Origin: Lycocorax pyrrhopterus obiensis
Lineage: Eukaryota > Chordata > Aves > Passeriformes > Paradisaeidae
Length of the DNA: 64,000 nucleotides
Direction of reading: 5' to 3'
NCBI GenBank assembly: GCA_014706295.1
Contig: JACSVZ010000022.1
Location: 10,558,830 to 10,622,829 of the forward strand
Below, one piece after another: positions 58,291-64,000 of the stretch (positions are counted from its first letter, which is position 1; each line of letters starts with the position of its first letter). The position numbers were made by a program, and so were the translations under genes. Below the pieces are notes generated by a model. The model had not been told where the DNA came from, made no database searches, and worked only from the letters and a program-made list of their open reading frames with translations.

Positions 58291-59989
58291 GTCGAGCTGT
58301 CTGCATTCCTCGGCTGCACGGCTACCAGCTCCGTGCATCACCCCAGTGCCCTGGCAGCACGGCAGGGAACAGGGTGGCAACTGCCCAGGATGGCAGGGGC
58401 ACGGTGGGACCTCAGCCAGCCCTCACCACTGAGACACGGGGACAGTCTCTTATTGCCTCAGGGCCACCGAGACAGCACGAAGGAGCGAGGACACGCCAGC
58501 CGCACAGGTAGGTGCCAGCTGCAGCACTAGGGGGAATGAAGGTCCCAAAAAGAGCTGATGACTGCTTCCCAGGAGCCCCACCGGGAACATTTTCCCTCCC
58601 TTTCCCCACCTGCTTCCCCTTCCTTGCTCCTCTGCTGCCGGTATCCCCATGGGTGCCGCCAGAGCAGCGCGCAGGGACGGCACCGGGAACGTTCCCATGG
58701 TGGGAACAAGCTGCCAGTTTGTCTGACGCTGCACAGTTCAGACCTCTGGCATTCTGGACACAGTGTGTCCCATCCCTGCCACCCTACTACAGACGGAGGA
58801 TTTCATGGCACTCGGGGGAGCTGCAGTTCTCCGGGCACAGCGTGGCCAAGGACACCCTGGGACACCCCACTGCAAATGTACCCTGTCCAGGTGGTACCAC
58901 AAATGTCCCGGCAGTGCTCTGCCTGCTCCTGAGGCTGGGATAAGGAGGACTGGCAAAACGGGAGCAGGGAAAGGGGAAGAAAACAAAGGGCTTTGGACAA
59001 AAAAGGAAAGAAGCAGCGGGGAGGAAAAAGCGAAAAGAACACAAAGGGAGGAAGAAGAAAAGCAGAGTTCGAGCTCAAACCTGTGTTACCTGGAGGAGCC
59101 CAAGGCTCTGGAGCCATCCCTCCTGCGGGAACACCTTGGAAGGATTGTGGCAGGGTCTGGCAATGCGAGCATTGAGTTCCAGCCTCTGTGGCCACTCTCA
59201 GCACATTCCACCTGTGCCAGGTACATGCCGGTGTCCCCTCCCCTGTCCCATTTCCACTTGAGTCTTCAAAGACCAGGCTTTGCTTTGGAAAACCCCCAAG
59301 CCGCATTCATGCACCCCAGGGGCCAATTACAGACCTGGTGACCCAAGGAGGGATGAGGAATCAGGACTGTGTGTGCCGGAGAGCAGAGTGACCCCATCTT
59401 CATTAACCTGTAATTATACCTAACGAAGGACATGAACAGCTCTCCTAGACTGTGCAGATCCCTCCTCCCTCAGAGGTCCAACTCTACAGGTTTGGATCCT
59501 GCATGTATTTCTGGTGAAGAACAATCAACCTTCCAGCAGCTCCTTCCCTCACCTCTAAAAATTTCCTGGAAACACCGTCAGGACAAGGCTTCTCAAAAAA
59601 GTCGGTAACTTTTGGAATAGAATCACTCAAAACTCAGCGCTGCAGGCACCACTGCTGCTTGAGCCAAGAAGGGGGAGAGAGAACCCCCCACATCCTCTCT
59701 GCCCCTCCAAGCCCTGGGTGATCCTGCTGCCAGGATGGCAGCCATGGCATCAGCATGGAAATGAACCCCAGCAGAGCTCTGGACAGCTGTTCATGGGCTC
59801 TGAAACTGCTCAATGGATGAGAGGGACCTGCAGCCAGGTGGAAGCCCCCCATAATAACACAAGTCCAACCACGAGCCACTCTCAGCACTGCGACTCGGAG
59901 GGTGTTTTTAAACTGTCGCTTTTTGGGGAGCAAGAGAGATCCCCTGATTGTGCCCACGCAATGGAAGGGGGATGACAACCCCGGCAGCC
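58291..59989. other. Upstream flank of PDYN
   Basis: No gene recognised. The plus-strand A-rich patch at 58960-59065 encodes a lysine/glutamate-rich frame only because of low complexity. 59395-59440 is AT-rich with TAAT cores. Confidence 0.45.
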
Positions 59990-60430
59990 CTACCTGCCGC
60001 TGCTCCCTGTCCCGCCGAGCACCCGCTTCGCCAAGTCAGGAAGGGTCGTGGCTGATGGGTGTCCCTCCACGGGCGTCAGGCTGCGCCAGTCATCGGTGGC
60101 AACGCCACACTGGCAGGTGGCCCCACGGTGCTGCCCGGGTTGCCCACCGGACTCGCCGCCGGCTGGCTCCCACCCCGCTTTTATGGCCACGGAGTCTCCT
60201 CCTGCGGCGGGGCCCGGCTGTGCGCGGCGGCAGAGCCAATCGGGGCGAGGGAAGCTGTGAATAATCAGCCCCGCAGCATCCCCGCCACCTCCCGAGCAGG
60301 CTCGCCTGCACCGCCGAGGCCTGCCCGCAGCTCCTCGGGCCGCCCCGGGGACCGGGGTGCACATCCCACCGCTGCGGCTGCATCACTCAGAGACTTCCGT
60401 CGAGCCCAGCCTCGGTCCTCGGGGCCGAAA
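59990..60430 (-). promoter_or_regulatory. CpG-rich block with candidate minus-strand promoter
   Basis: This is a dense CpG stretch. Read on the minus strand it shows GATTGGCT (an inverted CCAAT box, about 60234-60241), then some 50-55 bp later CATAAAAG (about 60178-60185), then GC-rich leader sequence. The spacing suits a TATA/CCAAT promoter firing toward PDYN with a start near 60150. It could be a distal PDYN promoter or an unrelated transcript. No coding exon is attached. Confidence 0.45.
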
Positions 60431-60570
60431 CGCGTGCCCCAAACAAGGAAGGTGGCAAGGGGCTGGGATAGGGTCTGTCTGTCTTCCCACATAGCTGCGT
60501 CCCAGAGAGGTTTGGCTGCTGGGAGTGTGAATCCCCTGGCCACCAAATTCAAATCCTGCCCAAGAAGGAT

Positions 60571-60583
60571 GGGGGGGGGGGGG
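60571..60583. repeat. Poly-G run
   Basis: Thirteen consecutive guanines on the plus strand. Its length is likely variable and it is prone to sequencing error. Confidence 0.85.
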
Positions 60584-61866
60584 AAGGTGAAGCCCTGACC
60601 TCCTCCCACCCTGCTCCCCAGGTTGGGGAGAGGCTCCGTCCTCGTGGACATGCTGGGGAGAGACGTGAGCCCATCCAAAGCTGCTGGGAAGGGAGAGAGG
60701 GTCTTCATGCCCCGGGAAAGGGATGTCCCAATTCACCCAGCCTGGCTGCTGTCAGGTGAACAAGCCTTTGAATAGAAACCCCCCAACACCTGCAATGCCA
60801 GGGCTCAGATCCACGGGGCTTCCCCCCAGCCCCACATCCCCCTGAACCCCCTCCTCACAAGGGCAAACACAGAGATGAGCCAAAGGGGCAGGGGAAGCTT
60901 GGTGGGGGGACAAAGACATCCCCACTTTCCCCACTCAGCCCTGATTCCTGTTCTCACACATTCCCAAGTCTGATTTGGGGGTAAAGGAGAACAGCATTGG
61001 GGCAATGACAGGCAATCCCCGAGCCCCCGCACCACTGTCCCACTGCACCACGTCACAACAGACGTGTGGGATGGGGGTCTGAGGCGCAGACCCCACAGGA
61101 CATCCTGCCCCGGCCCCCACACCCCGGCGGGTGCAGACACATCCCCTGCATCGCTGGCAGCGCAGCCAGCCCTCTTGCCTCGAAGATGGAGCTATTTTTA
61201 TCGGAGCTCAAGAGGGATGTTTCCCAGCAACCTGCCGTTCTCCCAGCTCGAACACCAGCTGCTGGACCTGGTGCCCCCTTGCTCAGCCCTCCCCAGCACT
61301 CATGAGGGAAGTGGGGGCCATCAACACGGCTGGGACCCTCTGCTGGGCACCCAGCAGCCACGGCAGCCTGTGCCTGTGGTCCTCCATCAGGGCTGGTGGC
61401 CAGCTCCACTGGCATCCACCTGCTCCCTAAAAAGCAGGCGGGACCCCGCGGGTTTTGTTTGGAGGTGGATTTTAACTCATCCAGGCTGGGGCTGTGCCAG
61501 CACAGAGGGACCAAAGGAGCAGGGCATGCGGTGAGGGGCAAGGGCAGAGCATCCTTCTTCACCCTCAGGGCCAACGGAAGAACCCATCCCTGGTGCTGCA
61601 GCAAGGGGGGATGGAGCCCAGGCCTCGCAGGGGCAGAGGGCAGCCACGGCCCCGCCTCGCTGTGTCGGGGTGTGCTGGGCTGTGCAGGCACAGAACAAAG
61701 CTGAGAAGAACAAAATGCAGCTGCAAACAACCACAACACCCTGGGCGAGGGGCTGTGGGCAGCCCTCGGGCAGTTTAACCCTTGCTGCTGGGATTGATGG
61801 CCGCGAGGGCACCACAGACACTGTGGGGTGGAGCATTTCTACACCAAACCCATTCTTTTTACATGA

Positions 61867-61919
61867 ATATATATATATGTATATATGTATATATGTATAT
61901 ATGTATATATGTATATATG
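61867..61919. repeat. (ATATATGT)n microsatellite
   Basis: An AT run is followed by about six copies of the 8-bp unit GTATATAT. The array is clean and likely polymorphic. Confidence 0.95.
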
Positions 61920-62340
61920 CACCCAGCGGCCTGGGGTGCAGCCGCCTCCCTGCACAGGATAATTGCACACGAGGGAGATGTGTTAGAGATGGAGCAAACC
62001 CCAAGGAGGCAGAGAGAAATGTCGTTTGCAATAAGGTTCCTTCCCTTTGCTCTGGCTGGGAGGTCGAGTTACTCCTGTCCCCAGAGCAAAGTGCCACAGA
62101 TCTACTGAGCTGGGTAAGAGGGTCCTCCATGGGTTCAGGGTGTGGAGGGTGACAGGGTCCCCCGGGAGAGGAGCTGGGAGCCAGCCCACCCACCAGAAAC
62201 TCAACTTAATATTCATCTGTCTCTTCCTAATGGGAAAGTGTCTCTGAGTCACACTGACATTTCCCTGGGACAATGGTAATTAAATACCTGGGTAAGTGAA
62301 ATGTGCGGTAATAGAAAAGTTAACTTTTCCTAACTACATG

Positions 62341-64000
62341 AGTGAAAGGCGCGTTCGGCGAGGAGGGGGCCGAGCGTGCCAGGCACCCGCGGAAGCAGGT
62401 GGGAGTTAATGTCAGCTCACGTCACACGGCGCTGCCACTCTGCCCCTGCGCCCCCAGGCCCCCCCACCCCCCTGAAGGACTCTCCCCCAGACCAGACAGG
62501 GCTCCCCATCCCGGGATGGGGTAAATCGTCCCTGCAGGTGGGACAAGCTCTGCCAGCCGCCGGGGCTGTCCCCAGGCAGAGGGACCGCGACCAAGAGCTG
62601 CCGGCGGGAGCATCCCCAGGAAGGCAGTCGCTGTGCTGTGGATCCTCCAGCACGGTCAGCTTCATCCCATTCATGAACAGGGCTTTTCCAGAAACTCCCA
62701 AAACGTTTGCACTCCTGCCCGGCCATGCCGTAGGCAGGAGAGGGAGGTGTTCAGACGCATTTTGTGGGACGTGGGGAGAAACGCCGGGTGGGCAACGCCC
62801 GGAGTTCTGCTCCAAACCGCCCGCGGGAGCTGTGCAGTCTCCGAAGGAGCGTGATCGCACCGGAGCGAACCGCCGGCGATTGCATCGGCAAAGGGAGCAC
62901 CGGAGCAGGGGGCGGTGAGTGCTGCCCAGGCGGGCGCACGGTGACCTCCCTGCGTGGGCAGGAGGCACAAGTGCCACTCGACGGCAGTACAAGAAGCGGC
63001 GCTCTCGTAAACACGAGAGTCACGCCGCTGCCACCGTCCCCGCCGCTCCAGCCTGCCGAGCGGCACCGGGGGCACGGGGCTGTGGCACAGCCCCCGCAGC
63101 ACTCCCGGGAGGCGAAGTGGCTCCATTTAAAAACAAATTGAGGTCAAACCACTTGCAGGAGCTGCAGCCGGCGCGGTGACACCGCGGGGCAACACCCGCA
63201 TTGGAGCCGCCCCCGGTGGCTCCGGGGGTCGCCGTCCCTTCCCCGGGGGGACCAGCGTGACGCAGCCGGGAGCTGCTGGGGCTGCATGATAGCAGCGGCA
63301 CATGGCTCAGCAGTGGGTCAAGAAATCAGGGAATTTTGAGAGCTCCTCCGTGAACCGGCTCTGCAGACGCTGTCTTTGACCGGCCGCGGTGTCCACTGTC
63401 AACGGCACCGCGCGGGGGGCAGGAAAACGCGGGAGAGGCGGCTGGAAAAGTACATTTTGTGGGGTTGGGTCGCCATTCCCTCCCCAAACCCACGGGGAGC
63501 GAGACGGCCACGTGCAAAGCCCCGAGCCCGGGGGGCTGCCAGCCACCAGCAGCGCCAGGAGCAGGATGAGACCCCCGCGCAGCCCGGAGTGGACGGATAC
63601 TTGTGAAGCCCCCGGCCAGGGAGGTGAAGAGCAATTTGGGGACACTGCGTGGAACAGGGACCTCTGTGGTCCACCCCACCTGCTCGCAGGAGAAATCCCA
63701 CCAAACCAGCTCCACGGGGAACCAAGACCCAATCCCGCGGGGCCATCTGCACTGCAGCCCCGCGTTCTCCCCCCGGTCCTCGCCGCCCCTCGGGGTCCCG
63801 GCGTAGGGCGGTCGCCGCGTCCCGCTCTTGGTGACCAGTGCACGTCCCACCACACGGACACCCGGTGGGTGCCGCGCCGCTCCACACCAGCCTGGGGTGC
63901 CCCCAAAACTCTCGGTCCCTGCCCGCAGGGCAGTGGGGCGATGCCTCTCGGGATCGCGGCCAATTTCCCGGGGAACTTCCAGCTGGAGATCCCCGGGAGC
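62341..64000. other. CpG-rich DNA without recognised exon
   Basis: GC- and CpG-rich sequence runs to the window edge, with long but unrecognised open frames on both strands. It could be the CpG island of the next gene (STK35 follows PDYN in human), but no kinase or other family coding pattern is visible here. Confidence 0.35.

Larger units (their letters stand above)
60431..62340. other. Intergenic stretch with microsatellite
   Basis: No gene recognised. The stretch contains the poly-G run, the ATATATGT repeat and an AT-rich block at about 62205-62340 (listed in findings). Confidence 0.45.

Noticed and set aside
58960..59065. A lysine/glutamate-rich frame as a possible nuclear protein exon
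   Set aside because: It is A-rich low-complexity sequence; no splice sites or conservation pattern support it.
62341..64000. Exon 1 of STK35, expected beyond PDYN by human synteny
   Set aside because: CpG-rich DNA is present but no kinase-like sequence was recognised.

Overview
The window looks like bird genomic DNA, probably from a passerine. It has many CR1-type LINE fragments, compact genes on GC-rich DNA, and a solo LTR of a kind I associate with songbirds. I recognise it as the avian equivalent of the human 20p13 interval NSFL1C - SIRP cluster - PDYN. Gene order matches the human one and no foreign or bacterial sequence is seen. Species and chromosome cannot be fixed from sequence alone.

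Layout. From 1 to about 16.1 kb I see no recognisable gene, only CR1 fragments and unique sequence. From 16.3 to 22.7 kb (minus) lies a complete nine-coding-exon NSFL1C (p47, the p97/VCP cofactor). A tandem-repeat block (22.9-23.65 kb) fills nearly all the space between its 5' end and the next gene. From 23.75 to 25.87 kb (minus) lies an intact activating SIRP-beta-like receptor with one V and two C1 domains, a charged Glu-Lys pair in its membrane segment and no tyrosine motif. Head-to-head with it, 26.6-29.2 kb (plus), is a single-V-domain SIRP-like receptor with two ITIM-type tyrosine motifs. A 13 kb spacer (29.2-42.3 kb) has no recognised gene but holds a few candidate regulatory blocks. 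SIRPA (42.96-54.65 kb, plus) is complete, with a 6.3 kb first intron and a tail carrying four tyrosine motifs; its 3' UTR contains an antisense solo LTR with a 5-bp target duplication. PDYN (55.6-58.1 kb, minus) converges on SIRPA and encodes a 231-residue opioid precursor with unusual peptides. From 58.1 to 64 kb there is the PDYN promoter region, a CpG-rich block with a possible minus-strand promoter, a microsatellite and further CpG-rich DNA without a recognised gene.

How the genes work together. SIRPA and the single-V receptor should recruit SHP phosphatases through ITIMs, whereas the SIRP-beta-like protein should pair with an ITAM adaptor such as DAP12, so the locus encodes a paired inhibitory/activating system of myeloid cells. 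The strongest evolutionary signal is a ~1.45 kb tract (V exon through the second C1 exon) shared almost identically, in inverted orientation, by SIRPA and the SIRP-beta-like gene. The homology stops abruptly at the V-exon splice acceptor, which fits gene conversion of the ligand-binding part. NSFL1C and PDYN are neighbours by synteny and are functionally unrelated.

All exon boundaries were read by eye from splice consensus, phase and family knowledge. They are predictions, not transcript-supported.
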